Positions 10,701 to 22,283 of a stretch of DNA of 43,202 nt are shown one piece after another (position 1 is the stretch's first letter; each line of letters starts with the position of its first letter). Both the position numbers and the translations under genes were made by a program. Source of the DNA: Purshia tridentata. Its lineage: Eukaryota > Streptophyta > Magnoliopsida > Rosales > Rosaceae. Where the stretch lies: assembly GCA_003254885.1 (NCBI GenBank), contig QANT01006210.1, positions 1 to 43,202 of the forward strand. Reading direction: 5' to 3'. The notes under the pieces are model-generated. The model did not search any database, was not told the origin of the DNA, and worked only from the letters and a program-made list of their open reading frames with translations.

Positions 10701-13325
10701 TGATAAGAGGAATGAAAATTGTGTTTAATCTCACTTTGTTGCTTTAACTACAAAAGTTGTTAATATTATGAATCTGTTATGCCTCTTCAAAACCGGTACA
10801 GTACTACAAGTCTATAACCAAAGTTTCTGGAAGATAATTTGTGATAAAATATATTAAATTTGAAAGAAACATAATTCGATAGAAGCACTAGTGCAACTGT
10901 GTTATCTATTCTTGCAAACACTAAAGTCCTTATAGATTTTCAAATCATTAATTTAATTCTTTTCACTTTAAGAAACATTGAGTATGCTGTATGAACTGAT
11001 TTAATTGCTCGACTTTTTCACTTTAATTTGTGTCAATACTCTGTAGGTCACAGCTGATTTAACACCTTTGAATGCAAGAAAAGTGGCTGTTAAATTCGAT
11101 TATTTCAAAATTGCAGGTCTGGTAAGTATTTTTGATGTTATTGATCATTATGTTGAATGCCAAAATTCTGATGTTCCTGATTGTGTGCATACAATAAATA
11201 TTATTTTGGCCCCTTGGAAAGGCGAGGTGGGTCCTTGAGCTATAGATAGAACTCAGTCAATCCTTGTAAAAGCAGGATTTAAACCCAAGGGTTTTAGTGT
11301 CATCAAAGGTCTTACCAGCTAAGCTACCTTTAGAAATTCAATGTTCTTTCATCTCTCTAGTTTTTCATATCGGGATCTACCATTCTTTGGAATTGAGGCA
11401 AAATGAAAAATACGAGTAATAAGAAAGAAAATTAGGGGGCGTGGCCTCCCCAAACTTTTGCTAAAAAATAAAATTGAAATTAGACTTTTCTAAGAAACCA
11501 AAGGGACTAAGGCAAAATGCCTGTAAGGCTAAAAATCAAAACAAAAGCTCTTTTTAAGTTTTGACAACTATGTCCACAGCTTGAAAGACAGAAGTTCAGG
11601 CTTGCAAAAACATATTCATACACTAGAAAGTCTACTGCCTCATGTTCTCAAGCTATTACTTATCTCATTTTAGCTATTTTTCTATTCTTTACTTTAATCT
11701 GTAATTAAATAGTTTTATTCTAAGGTGTGAATCTTTGAAAGTGTACAGAATTTGCCTCGATTATTTTGAAAGTGTACAGAATTTCATCGAGTTTACCTTT
11801 TATTTATTTATTTATTTATTTGTCCAAAAGTTTGCAGGGGCCATGGGCCCCCTTTGTCACTTATATTTACCTCCTGCTTGGTGAAGTCTTTGCACTGAAT
11901 GGTATAAGTTCTGCTCCATAAAATCTAAGTTCGTAACACATAGCATTTAACACCTCTGAGCCATACATCCATATGACTTGGAAGCTTCAAGACCACTCCA
12001 CAAGGTCAATCTTCCTTGCTCTCAATTTCTCAACTCACCAACAGGAAGCAATCCTTTGTCTAATATCCCACGTAATAAACTCATCCTAGAGCTATCCCAG
12101 ATCAGTTTACTACATCAGAAGGTTTAAGAGGATAAAAAGAAAGACTTGGTTGGTTTGAGTTGTGTGCAGGCTATATGTCCTTGGTTGGTATTTGAGAAAA
12201 TTTCCCCATATATCTATTAGCTTATGAGGATGAACAAGTAGACCTCCAAGCAACTCACACATTAAGATGTGGGCTCTGTGCTGGAGCGCTAATTGATGCC
12301 TTTCTCTATTTGAAGGCTTTGAGTCTCTTATCTCAGCTACAGGTGGAAAAATGGACTTAGCTACCATAACTGAGATCAAAGATCAGCTAGTCATGCATTA
12401 TCCAAACTTTTTATGAAGCATTATCAAGATATAGACATCCTGCATTTTCATAATGATGCATTGTTAAATTAGTTGCCTTGATAAATTATGTGTTCCTGAA
12501 TTTATATTACTGTAATTTAGTTTACATAAATTATTTATATCCTCATGAATGCATGATACACAGATACCTATTAAGGCACCTGGAAGGGCTCGTGGTGAAC
12601 TGGAAATTACATATTTGGATGAAGAATTTCGGTGAGTTAATATATTGTAATTTCTTAAATGAAGAATTGAGATTTATTACATGGGATGCTCTGTTAAGCC
12701 TGCTGAAGAAATTATACTTTTTATTTAAGTATATAAGAAATATGCATGCAATATTTACAGAAGCATTTTCCCCTGCTCCCACCTTCCAACTGTCTTGGAT
12801 GGTCAAAAAGGTTGATAAATTTTGGAGGTTGGATAAAAGCCACTTGTGATCTTGGAGCAGTATTATGATATATGTAACTGAGATTTTTTATCAAGTTGAT
12901 TCTGCATATTTACATGAGAGGTAGAAAGCATAAAAGAAAATAAACCTAATTTCTGTAAGAAAATTTCTTCAAATTAAGGTTGGTCTCTTTTGTTAAAGTG
13001 AATATGTAACCTGGCCCCAGGGTTTTACTTTAACTAATTAAACCACAAGATTTCTACAAGTCAACTTTTTACTATGTTTTCTTTCTCCTTTCCTTGGTTA
13101 TACTATGTCCAAATGCAAATATGAACATCAGATGCTTCAATATTATTAAGATAGCTACCGTGTCTTGTAGGGTTATTTTATGACATTTGACAACAACTGT
13201 TTCGGTTATTGAACTGCAACTTGTGAACATCATATTTCTTTTATATTGGCAGTGTCTCAAGAGGTGACAAAGGAAACTTGTTCATCTTGAAAATGGTGGA
13301 TCCATCTTATCGAGTTCCTGTCTGA
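7769..13325 (+). CDS. Plastid-lipid-associated protein / fibrillin, tandem copy 1 (FBN3/PAP4-like)
   Basis: Six exons with canonical GT-AG signals: 7769-8089, 8926-9039, 10534-10629, 11047-11121, 12564-12631, 13253-13325 (TGA), giving 248 residues. Residues 1 to about 55 are rich in Ser, Thr and Pro, as in a chloroplast transit peptide. The mature part is one PAP/fibrillin domain with the lipocalin-like N-motif [19 protein letters not shown], the [13 protein letters not shown] strand, the ITYLDEEFR segment and the C-terminal [13 protein letters not shown]. The start ATG has a good context (GCAGCATGGCC) and begins the transit peptide. Fibrillins coat plastoglobules and thylakoid margins and bind lipophilic compounds (family knowledge). 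The short form, with little after the RGDKGN motif, resembles the Arabidopsis At3g26070/At3g26080 type. Introns 2 and 4 each contain a SINE. Copy 2 follows 1 kb downstream. Confidence 0.92.
9354..9475 (+). mobile_element. tRNA-derived SINE in intron 2 of fibrillin copy 1
   Basis: It shows an RNA polymerase III box A (TGGTCTAGTGGTA, 9360-9372) and a box B (CCCAGTTTGATTTCC, about 9398-9412) about 25 bp apart, the spacing seen in tRNA-like SINE heads. An AT-rich tail of ATA and AATAA runs follows. No intact tRNA cloverleaf is possible, so this is a SINE head and not a tRNA gene. Confidence 0.65.
11205..11328 (-). mobile_element. tRNA-derived SINE, antisense in intron 4 of fibrillin copy 1
   Basis: On the minus strand, box A reads TAGCTTAGCTGGTAAG (about 11312-11327) and box B reads GGGTTTAAATCCTGC (about 11271-11285), close to the tRNA consensus. 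Downstream on the minus strand comes a non-tRNA body ending near GAGGTGGG...GGGGCC. It differs from the SINE in intron 2, so two families are present. Confidence 0.7.
11800..11821. repeat. (TTTA)n microsatellite
   Basis: About five TTTA units within intron 4 of fibrillin copy 1. Confidence 0.9.
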
Positions 13326-13412
13326 TGTATACAATCATAATGCAGAATATGTAACTATCTGGCCATCGGGTTTTTCCTCCATTTTTTTTTTCCCTAGTTC
13401 ATGAATCATGCT

Positions 13413-13418
13413 AATAAA
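13413..13418 (+). terminator. Candidate polyadenylation signal of fibrillin copy 1
   Basis: AATAAA lies 88 bp after the stop codon, the usual range for a plant near-upstream element. The match is short, so confidence is modest. Confidence 0.4.
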
Positions 13419-13944
13419 ACATCAAAGTTAGGCTTAGTTAAAACTCTGCTTGTATTTATTCTCTCGTATAGGTGTTAATTGCTATAGAAAAGGTTGTACA
13501 TGCTGCAAAAGTTTTTCTTCTGCAAGCTAAAGGCATTGTTAAGAAATGGTTCATTTTGTTGTAATATTGCTGAGTCGAAATTGTATCGTGGGGAGAATAT
13601 TTTTCATTTTCAAGAGTTTTATTTATTGGCAGTGCAGTATCACTTGCCATGTCGTCAACATTAAAAAGTGCTTATGATTTCAATTTTTCAATTAACTCTC
13701 TAATTGGTTGGTGGAAAGTGGAAAGATAATGAAATGGGTTCTTTTTTTGGTTGAAAATAAGTCTACGAGCCTTAACTAAGCTTGAGGTCGGGGCTTGAAG
13801 ATTGAGCATGGGCCCATATTTTGGGCTTGAGGCTCGAGGCCCATGAAAAAAGGCCTAATAGAATTGGGATATATGAAATGGGCAAGACAGTCCCTCCCAG
13901 TTAGTGTACTGGGTGAGTCCACTGATTTTAACATTTTATAGGGG

Positions 13945-14169
13945 TAGGCTATTCGGACTATATTCTATTGCTGAGTTGATCACTTTTGAGACATTCGATA
14001 ATAGTTTATCGAAATATTTGTATTATTTTAATAAACTATTGTCGAATAGTACAAATATACAAAAAGATTTAATAGTTAGCTATTAAAATAACACAAATAT
14101 TTCAGTAGATTATTGTCAAATGTTCTAAGGTTGGTCAACTCAACAATAGAGGATGGTCGGAATAGTCTG
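13945..14169. mobile_element. Foldback MITE upstream of fibrillin copy 2
   Basis: The left arm (from GGCTATTCGGAC, 13947) and the right arm (ending GTCGGAATAGTC, 14167) are inverted copies. They match imperfectly over about 95 bp each, including CTATTG-TGAGTTGA and GAAATATTTGT-TTATTTTAATA on both sides. Length about 225 bp, with almost no loop. I could not fix a target duplication, so the superfamily is unassigned. Confidence 0.7.
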
Positions 14170-14328
14170 GCATCCATTCTATAATATACAGCAAGTGTAC
14201 TTGTTGGAGCCATTTTTCTGACCACAAAATTTCAGTTTTTCGGATAAACTGAAAACAGCCAACAACCAACTTGCCAAAAAGAAAAAGAATGTGCTGAATG
14301 AAATGCATTAGCAGTTTATATACTATCA

Positions 14329-17300
14329 ATGGCTCTGTCTCCTACTATTTCTCCTACTCTACTCAAGACTCACCAATTCTCCTTCAAAAGCCTCTCTCTC
14401 TGTGATTCTCATCCCTCACTCAATATTTTCACAACAAAATCAAACACTATCAGTTCCTACATAATACAAAGCCACAACAAGTTGTTGGACAATAGTGTTA
14501 ATGTTGATTATTGGAAATGGAGGACCATGGTTTCCTTCTTTTCAGGCCTTTTGACAAAAGGTAAAGACATCAAGGGCCTCAAGGAAGAGCTCTACAAGGC
14601 AATAGCTCCTCTCGATAGGGGTGCTGAAGCTTCTCCAGAGGACCAAGAGCGTGTAGAAGAGGTACAATAACAAAAACTACTTGAAAATTTGAATGGTGTC
14701 CATTCACCTGTTGATTTATTAGTGACTGCCTATCATAGTAGACATTTTTATTGAGAATGTGAAATGTTATGTTTTTGCCATACAATATATAATGTCATGA
14801 ATCTTTCCACCCATTGATTTGGATTTGATGTATTTATATTGATCAGATTGCACGCAAGCTTGAGGCACTTAATGAAATAAAGGAACCTCTCAAGTCTAAT
14901 CTGTTAAATGGAAAATGGGAACTTCTATATACAACATCTCAGTCAGTTCTGCAAACACAGGTACTATGGGATTACCATTTCTGCTTTCTTAATTCAGTAT
15001 TGATGATTTGTGAACTCTGAAAAGTACTTACAGCATTTGAGTTCTACATGTTGCTGTTCTGTTTTCTTTCTGGAGATGCTTATGATACATACTAAGACAT
15101 GCTATCTGTGAGTCCTTTTGTATTCCTGGGGTGCATTATTTCTGTGTTCTAGCATTTCCTTCTCTTCTTATCTGTCCTTTTTTTTTTTTTTTTTCCTATT
15201 TTTCATTCTCCTCATGCGTCAGTATATTTTATTAGTCTGTGTCTTAATCTTACAAATACACGTGTTCTTAACTTATGAATGAACCATCTATGATATCCCT
15301 TTGGCAGAGGCCAAAATTCTTAAGACCAAATGGAAAGATCTACCAGGCAATTAATGCTGATACGCTAAGGGCGCAAAATATGGAAACTTGGCCATTCTTT
15401 AATCAGGTGCTTCTTCCTACTTTTAACATCTGCCTTATGATTTTTGCTTATATGGATGTTGCCTTTCCATTTTGCTATTAACTTTATTTGGGTAGTCGTA
15501 TGACTGCTTACACTCTACATTTTAAGGAGTAGAATGTGGCCAGTTGGCTGACTTTTACTTAAGTACATTAGTATTCATTGTGTTCTACTCAAACATAAAT
15601 GAAATATTATGCTATAGATATTATATTGGTGAAGTTAAACTTCTTAAACAGGCATACCAAATGTTTATATGTGGTGTTCAAAAATCAATGTATGGCCAGC
15701 ATGTTAAACATGGGTTTCTAAAATACAAGAAAATGCAAGCTGTCCGATGTAACAATTTTAAAAGAAATGGTTTATGGCACATAACATGATGTTGGTTGTT
15801 CCGGATATTCATACATGTCAGAGTATGGGATGCAACACTCTTTGCTGGCACAGATAAGTTGAAGAATATCCCTTTATGTGTTATGGTCTACCAAGCACAT
15901 GTACTGAGCTCTTTAGCAGCATCAGGAACACCAACTTTCTACCGTAGATGGTAGAGAACATTTTTGGAATTGATTGCTTAAAATTTAAGTAAATAATTTG
16001 ATTTTGCACTTCCATTGCAAATAAGGGAATGAGTAGGCCTTGAAAGTTCTGTCCTTTCAGTTATACGAGGGAGTTTAAGGCAGATTACACACTTTGACAC
16101 CATGTTTAAGGGACTTAGCACATCTGCACTAGCCAGCAAGGAATCCTGGTGCCATTAGGATTTAGTTTCATGATTTCACTTGGCCTTCAGAAAGGTAAGT
16201 TTCAACTGAAATCTAGCTTTCCCTTTCGTGCACATTAAGCTTTTGGTTGAGATTTACTGGGCTTGAATTGTGTTGGTCTGGTTTCGGCTTCTTCCTCCTT
16301 GGGCTGGAAACCTTTCTCTGCTTTTAAGACTTCCTCATCTTAATTACTATCATAAATGAATTCCAAAAATGATCAAATAATATGCATTTTAAATTGACTT
16401 CCTACCATGTTCCCGTAAAAGGAACACTATGTTATTGTGAGGAACTCGTCAGTGGAAACTCTTTGATGAATCAGAATATAATTGCTTTTCTCATATCTTA
16501 GTAGACAGGATCACCATTGTTGAACATTGATTATGATTCTTATGAACATATGATCGATACCTTTCTCCGACTTGACAGTAGTGATGTTATCTCTCATGTA
16601 CTTTTGTAGTTTCACAATGTTTTGAGGCTCATGATCAAGCTTATTTTGAATACACATGCAGGTTACAGCTAATTTAGTCCCTTTAAACTCCAGAAGAGTG
16701 GCAGTTAAATTTGATTTCTTCAGGATTGCTAGTCTGGTAGGTTATATCATGCTTTCACAGATGTAAATTTTTCTTGTTCTCTTTGGTTTTCTAGTCTAAT
16801 ATATATACTCATATGACTGGCTCTCTTTTGGCTTGGTGGTTTGGGATTTTAAAAATTTCACACCAAGTCAAGGTTCAAGAGCTGGTGCCGATCCTGACAA
16901 GGACATATACTCACATGAATAAAGATCTTCAACTGCATAAATTAGATGGTGAGGTTGCTGCATTATCATCAATTTTTCTTGTTCTCTTTGGTTTTCTAGT
17001 CTAATACATATACTCATATGACTGGCTCTCTTTTGGCTTGGTGGTTTGGGATTTTAAAAATTTCACACCAAGTCAAAGTTCGAGAGCTGGTGCCGATCCT
17101 GACAAGGACATATAATCACATGAATAAAGATCTTCAACTACATAAATTAGATGGTGAGGTTGCTGCATTATCATCCTTAATCATGATTATGTGCTTCCAA
17201 ATAGTTGTTCTTTATAGTATGAAAATACAGTTTGTCTTTTTTTATTTTTTTAGAGAGAACATTTTATTGCTGTAAAACAATAAACTTACAAAATAGTGGA

Positions 17301-19371
17301 AAAAAATGTCCACACTTCCAGAAATACAACAATTGATGATTCAAATAGCTATCTATAACTAAACAAGCCAAACCAAGTCCTAACCTAACCAAATGACTGA
17401 AAAAGACAAGTCTCTAAACTCTGTTGAAACAGATGCCTAAGTGAGACAAAAATCTAACTTCTTCCCATCATCTGTTAACTTCAATTCCTTTATAATCTTG
17501 AAAAATTCTTTTGTTCTTTCCAATCAGATCAGCCAAAACACAGCAATAACCATGCAACCCCGCATAACTTTGACCTTCTCATTTCCTAACAGTTCTCACA
17601 TGGTAAGGAGAAATAATTCCATGGACTTACCCAACTTGCTTTCATCTCCTTTAAGAATTGCAGCCAAAGACCCAAAGCCACAAAGACAATGTAGAAAAAG
17701 ATGATCAACAATGTCCCACTCTTTCTTGCACATTATACACCATTGCGGATATAGGCAAGCATTAGTCTCCTTTTCTGAACCATGTAACAAGTGTTTCCTT
17801 AGTATCTGCCACTAGCCAATTCTTTACCTTGGGAGAAACTACTTTTTTCTGAATCAAACCATAGGGGGAAACGAAGACCCCTCAGAGTTGTCAGTCAGAA
17901 ACAACAATAAGACTTACCCTAAAAACTCCCCTGATCGACAACTCTAAGCTCCGTTCCCTTGATTCAGCCCAAGAAGAAAGTATGTGAACAAAATTTTTTA
18001 ATAAGAGCAGCAATGAAGATGGTTCCTCCACTTCAACTTATTCAGATTCCTTCTAAACCCGAAGTCCCAATTCAATGGAAAGTTGGAGGGATCAGAAAGG
18101 CAAGCAATAACCTTGTTTATGAAATTTTGACAGATTATAGTCCAGGGAACATGACATGTTTATAAAACACGTAACACGACATGTTTAACCCATTTATGAA
18201 ACAGGTTGGGTTAAATTGTTATTTAGGTTAACCTAAAAACCCATGTAACCTATTCAGAAGTCAGAACCAGACTCTTTCCTTTCCTTAACATGATCTAGGA
18301 AGTTCTACTCCATTTATGGAAATGTACTTGGACAATGTACTGAGCAAGATACAATATTAGGGGCATTTGGTAGTACATTAATGACTGTCATGTTAATTTG
18401 CTCTTCTACAGCCTCGGTGCATACAACTCAAGTATCTTAGGGGCATGCAGATGGCCTGTGAAGACGCATTATTCCGTAAAAAAAGTGTTTCGAATCATTT
18501 CTATTTGAGTTGGACCTGTTGTAAAAAGGTCGAGGCATTTCGAGTTGTTTGACACTCAAGGAAAACCTCTGAAATTATTTCAATATTGGACCCAAAACTT
18601 GTGACCACCCATATATACAAATAAGAAATAACGAGTCCGACTAAGATTAATGACAGAGAGGCTTCACATGTCGCAGAAAAAACAGATTCTATATATCTTT
18701 TCTCACCAAGATTATGTTATGCTTTGCAGATACCTATAAAAAATCCAGGAAGTGGCCGTGGCCAATTGGAAATTACTTACTTGGATGAGGAGTTACGGTG
18801 AGTAAATGGTGACCCCTTATTTCATAGATGTTAGTAAAATTGTTCGAAATGAAATCTAACCATTTTAATAAGACTTTCAAACTTTCAATCTAGCCACATG
18901 GTGGCTTGGGGACTATGGCCACCTCTAGGCCTAAATGTGTTTGCGCCGTTGTTTTTCATCTAGAAAAAGAAATTTTTTGTTTAGTATCTTATTCAAATAT
19001 TGTATTTTTCTGATTATTACTAAAATAAATAGCATACTTTTTTAATGCGACTGGGATGCATACACTAAAAATAAAGATAAAAGGTAAAATTTCTTAACGT
19101 GGCCTCTCACATTTCTTTAAAACATGCTCTGCCATACACTACAAAAAGAAGCAAGAATTTATGTGATGCATTGTTTGCCTGCACTACCTATTTCAAGGTG
19201 CATAATATTAGTAACTAACACAATGAGTTTATGTTTATAATGGTAGCATTACCCCTCATTATTGTGCATTTATTGAATTTTATTATTTTGTTTGACAGAA
19301 TATCAAGAGGTGATAAAGGCAACTTATTCATATTGAAAATGATCGATTCATCTTATAGAGTCCCTCTATGA
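14329..19371 (+). CDS. Plastid-lipid-associated protein / fibrillin, tandem copy 2 (FBN3/PAP4-like)
   Basis: Six exons with the same phases as copy 1: 14329-14661, 14847-14960, 15308-15406, 16662-16736, 18730-18797, 19299-19371 (TGA), giving 253 residues. All junctions are GT-AG. The N-terminus (about 60 residues, Ser-rich) differs strongly from copy 1, as transit peptides do. The fibrillin domain is closely similar: [55 protein letters not shown] and [13 protein letters not shown]. Exon 3 is one codon longer than in copy 1 (99 versus 96 bp). The predicted role is the same: a plastid lipid-binding structural protein. Intron 4 has grown to 2 kb through a 205-bp tandem duplication and a LINE fragment. 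A foldback MITE ends about 160 bp before the ATG, and a possible TATA (TATAATA, about 14179) follows it. Confidence 0.92.
16766..17175. repeat. Tandem duplication, 205-bp period, two copies in intron 4 of fibrillin copy 2
   Basis: The sequence starting AATTTTTCTTGTTCTC at 16766 recurs at 16971 with about 5 differences in 205 bp. Each copy carries the same open stretch, with [14 protein letters not shown] and then [17 protein letters not shown] on the plus strand. I do not recognise that peptide. The high identity indicates a recent event. Confidence 0.9.
17232..17830 (-). mobile_element. 5'-truncated LINE 3' end with zf-RVT-like remnant
   Basis: On the minus strand, 17790-17596 encodes a zinc-knuckle-like peptide ([21 protein letters not shown]) with the C-x2-C...H-x4-C pattern typical of the region after reverse transcriptase in plant L1-type LINEs. 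Minus-strand sequence continues to an A-rich end near 17232 (T-rich on the plus strand). No reverse transcriptase motifs are left. Antisense to its host gene. Confidence 0.6.
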
Positions 19372-19913
19372 TATAGGAAAAAAAAAAGGATAATGGAGCC
19401 CAAGGAATGAGTTTTTGAAAACACATGGAAATCTCATTTAGTTTCCCATTATGCTGTTCTTTTTCTTTTTTCTTTTTCTCCAGAAATTATATATTGTTGG
19501 ACAAACTTCATGGGTACGCGGTTGCAATGCAACTCCCTTTCACAGAAGTGGGTGGGACCAAAAACATGAGCGGATCCCATGACACTTCTACGAGCGGGAA
19601 TCGCATTGGGCCTGCCCCATTGAAGAACTTTTACTCATTGATGGCTTCACAACAATGAAATGAAATGTCAGCAGTAAATAGAAAGTTATTGACATGCAGC
19701 ATGCTCAGAAAACTTTGTTTTTCTACAAACATCACTTGTACCATGTAATAATAGGACTAAAGAATATAATATGGCCATACTTTAAATTAAATACATATGT
19801 GCATCAGTTAATATACTATATATGGCCACGTCTGACGCGCATGATTGGATTGGAAATGATACTCAGCATCAGATTGTATTGGAAAGCATTGGGTTGGAAA
19901 GGTTAATATATAT
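19372..19913. other. 3' flank of fibrillin copy 2, no gene seen
   Basis: It contains the presumed 3' UTR. A less AT-rich patch at about 19490-19640 is open in one plus-strand frame, but I do not recognise it and it has no splice or family support. Confidence 0.5.
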
Positions 19914-20123
19914 AGAGTCCTTTTCTAAAGAGGATGTCTGCAAATTTTAAAGTTTGCAGACGCGGACAAATGGTGGACAATAGGTAGACAATGTGTGGGT
20001 GCAAAATTACAAAATTTGCTGTTAACACATCAAAGCTTGTTGCAAACACAACATCTGTGTCCACACATTGTCTGCGTCCGTAAAATAAAAAAAATGCAGT
20101 CATCCTCACCTGAGAAAATCTCT
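19914..20123. mobile_element. MITE with AGAG...CTCT ends, in TA-rich target
   Basis: Ends AGAGTCCTTTTCTAAAGAGGATG (left) and CATCCTCACCTGAGAAAATCTCT (right) are imperfect inverted copies. An inner motif, CAGACGCGGACA / GTCTGCGTCCG with ACAATGTGTGG / CCACACATTGT, also pairs. TATATAT flanks both sides and could be the target duplication, but it is low complexity. About 210 bp. Confidence 0.6.
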
Positions 20124-20913
20124 ATATATATATATATAGTAGTCAATACCCAATCAAGGTGATTGATGCTACCAAAAACAGTACCTGCAAAAATGAGAGA
20201 TTAATTGCAAGAGTGTCGGACTCTAAGGTGAAGAGGCAACTATATAAGATTGAATGTCCTTGAGATGAATATATGTATATAGTAGTCACTAGTAGGTTGT
20301 TGCACTCCAAAGCTCGAATATGCCACAGCGGCATCTACCTTAAAAATACCCGAGACCTTAACCCTTGTAGTCCTAGTGTTAAAATACATAGCGGAAAAAT
20401 GAGAGTCAAATTAAAAAATGATTACAAAAGTCAACCTCCAAGGTTATGATAGTTTATTGAAGAATAAATACAAGACTTAAATACCAAAAGAGTCGATTAA
20501 ATGATTTCACAACCAAACAAACACTGCTTCAAAACCTAGTAAAGGTAAATAGTTTTTAAGAAAAACTCCTAAAAACATTGTGTGAATCACCAAAACAAAG
20601 GTCGACTCAGGAAAAGCTGAGTGGAATCACCAATGATGGACAAGAAGTTAACAAGTCCAATAACAAGGAACAAGGGAAAATAGAGGGTAAGTATCATAGT
20701 GGGATAGTAAACACGAAATCACAATTCACAGCCTTCTTGCAGAATCGTTGATTGCTTGAAAGCAATACCGAATTAACTCTAAATTCTTGTTGATTCGAAG
20801 AATGCCAAGAAATTTAGGATAAAAGAGATGTCTCTCTGCAATTTTCTTTAATCAAATTCAACTAATGAGGCTGCCTTTACCAATAAATAGGCAAGCCCCT
20901 CATAAACTAGAAT
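20124..20913. other. Decayed retroelement-like DNA, no gene seen
   Basis: From about 20336 the sequence resembles minus-strand LTR DNA in style (CATAGCGGAAAAATGAGAG, then GTTTATTGAAGAATAAATAC), comparable with the LTRs of the gypsy element at 29388 and with 23500-23700. No coding motifs or second LTR could be matched. It ends at the foldback element at 20914. Confidence 0.35.
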
Positions 20914-21858
20914 AGGGAGGCGATTTACACACTCCCCTTTTCTCCATTTGCACTCTTTTTTGTTTTTTAATTCTTTTTATATATTTTTATTTATTAGAAT
21001 TTCAAATCTACCATGACTTTTGACTTTTAAATAACTTAATTTCTATGCAAAATAAATTCAATGGTTATAGGAGTTTTGAATTTTTTTTGGTATTAATTTC
21101 CACTTATGACTCATTATCTTTTTATAACTCTCCTTTTTATACATTTAAAAATACTATAATCTTCTCTTGCCCTAAGCTAATCTTTGCATCATCTCTCTTG
21201 GCTTGCTAAGCCACCATAGATTTCTTATTTCCAATCTAATGTAATTTAAAAACAAAAATATTATAAGTGAAAACACATCCAGGTGTAGAATCATACATTA
21301 CAATATATTAGGCTAATGGGGTTGGTCTAGTTTGGCCCTTTAAATAATGCATGCGGCATTACAGACTATTTATGTGGAAATCGATTTCAGAAAAATGTGT
21401 GCAACTGTTGATGTTGAAGAGGCAAAAGTTTCATCCCATTCACAACCCATTTGTATGATTGTTTTCCAATCTAATGTAATTTAAAACATAAATATTAGAA
21501 TTGAAAACACATGCAGATTGACAAAATAAGAAATCCATTGTGGCTTAGCAAGCAAAGAGAGATGTAGTTAATATGAAGAAGACGCAAAGATCAGCTAAGG
21601 GCAAGAAAAGATGATAGTGTTTTTAAATGTATAAAGAGGATAATTATAGAAACATAATGAGTCATAAGTGGAAATACAAAAAAAATCCAAAAACTCCTAT
21701 AACCATTTAATTTATTTTGCATAGAAATTAAGTTATTTTAAAAGTCAAAAGTCATTCAAGATAAATTCGGAATTCTAATTAATAAAAATATATAAAAAGA
21801 ATTAAAAAACAAAAAGGAGTGCAAACGGAGAAAAGAGGTGTATGAAAATCGCCTCCCT
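20914..21858. mobile_element. Foldback element with about 320-bp inverted arms
   Basis: The left edge AGGGAGGCGATTT (20914) is mirrored by AAATCGCCTCCCT (ending 21858). The arms stay alignable inward to about 21230 and 21525 (for example TGACTTTTGACTTTTAAA versus TTTAAAAGTCAAAAGTCA, and CTTGGCTTGCTAAGCCA versus TGGCTTAGCAAGCAAAG). A central part of about 290 bp contains a direct repeat (CCAATCTAATGTAATTTAAAA at about 21231 and 21467). It has no coding capacity. The flanking TA on both sides could be a 2-bp target duplication, but the site is AT-rich. MULE-type long-TIR element or another foldback class. Confidence 0.75.
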
Positions 21859-21880
21859 ATATATATATGTGTATATATAT

Positions 21881-22269
21881 GAAGGCTCTATTGTATATCA
21901 TATACAAATAGCTTATTTGTATATTTTCACCCATAGCCCACTCTCATATTTTTTTTAACAATTTAAACCGTTTATTTTTTAGGCCTCAATTCATAGATTA
22001 TCCTTGCAAAAAATTAGCCAAATCGGAATCATTTGCCTATCTAAATTTGATCAAATATATGGATGGTTTCTCCAAAAATATTTGGTTAATCTGTTTATTT
22101 GATTAAAGTTAGATAGGCAAATGGTTTTTGATTTAGCAAATTTTTTTTTTGCAAGGATGATCTATGAATAGAGGTCGACGTTCAAATTTGGAAAAATTAA
22201 ATGGGAATAAGCTATAGGTAAAGGTATACAAATAAGTTATTTGAAGAGATATACAACAAAGACTTCCTC
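21881..22269. mobile_element. Foldback MITE with about 190-bp arms and TATATATAT flanks
   Basis: Inverted arms run from both edges to a small centre near 22075. Matching segments include CATAGATTATCCTTGCAAAAAA (left) with its complement at about 22152-22180, and ATTTGCCTATCTAA with TTAGATAGGCAAAT. TATATATAT occurs immediately outside both edges (21872-21880 and 22270-22278). A 9-bp duplication would fit a Mutator-type MITE, though the motif is low complexity. Confidence 0.7.
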
Positions 22270-22283
22270 TATATATATTGGAA

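Noticed and set aside
17959..18165. 68-codon open frame in fibrillin intron 4
   Set aside because: No recognisable family and no splice support; the surrounding sequence looks like repeat debris.
19137..19152. CACTACAAAAAGAAGC as a possible second CACTA terminus
   Set aside because: No subterminal repeats, inverted partner or 3-bp duplication matching the element at 3077. It is a short AT-rich match inside a fibrillin intron.
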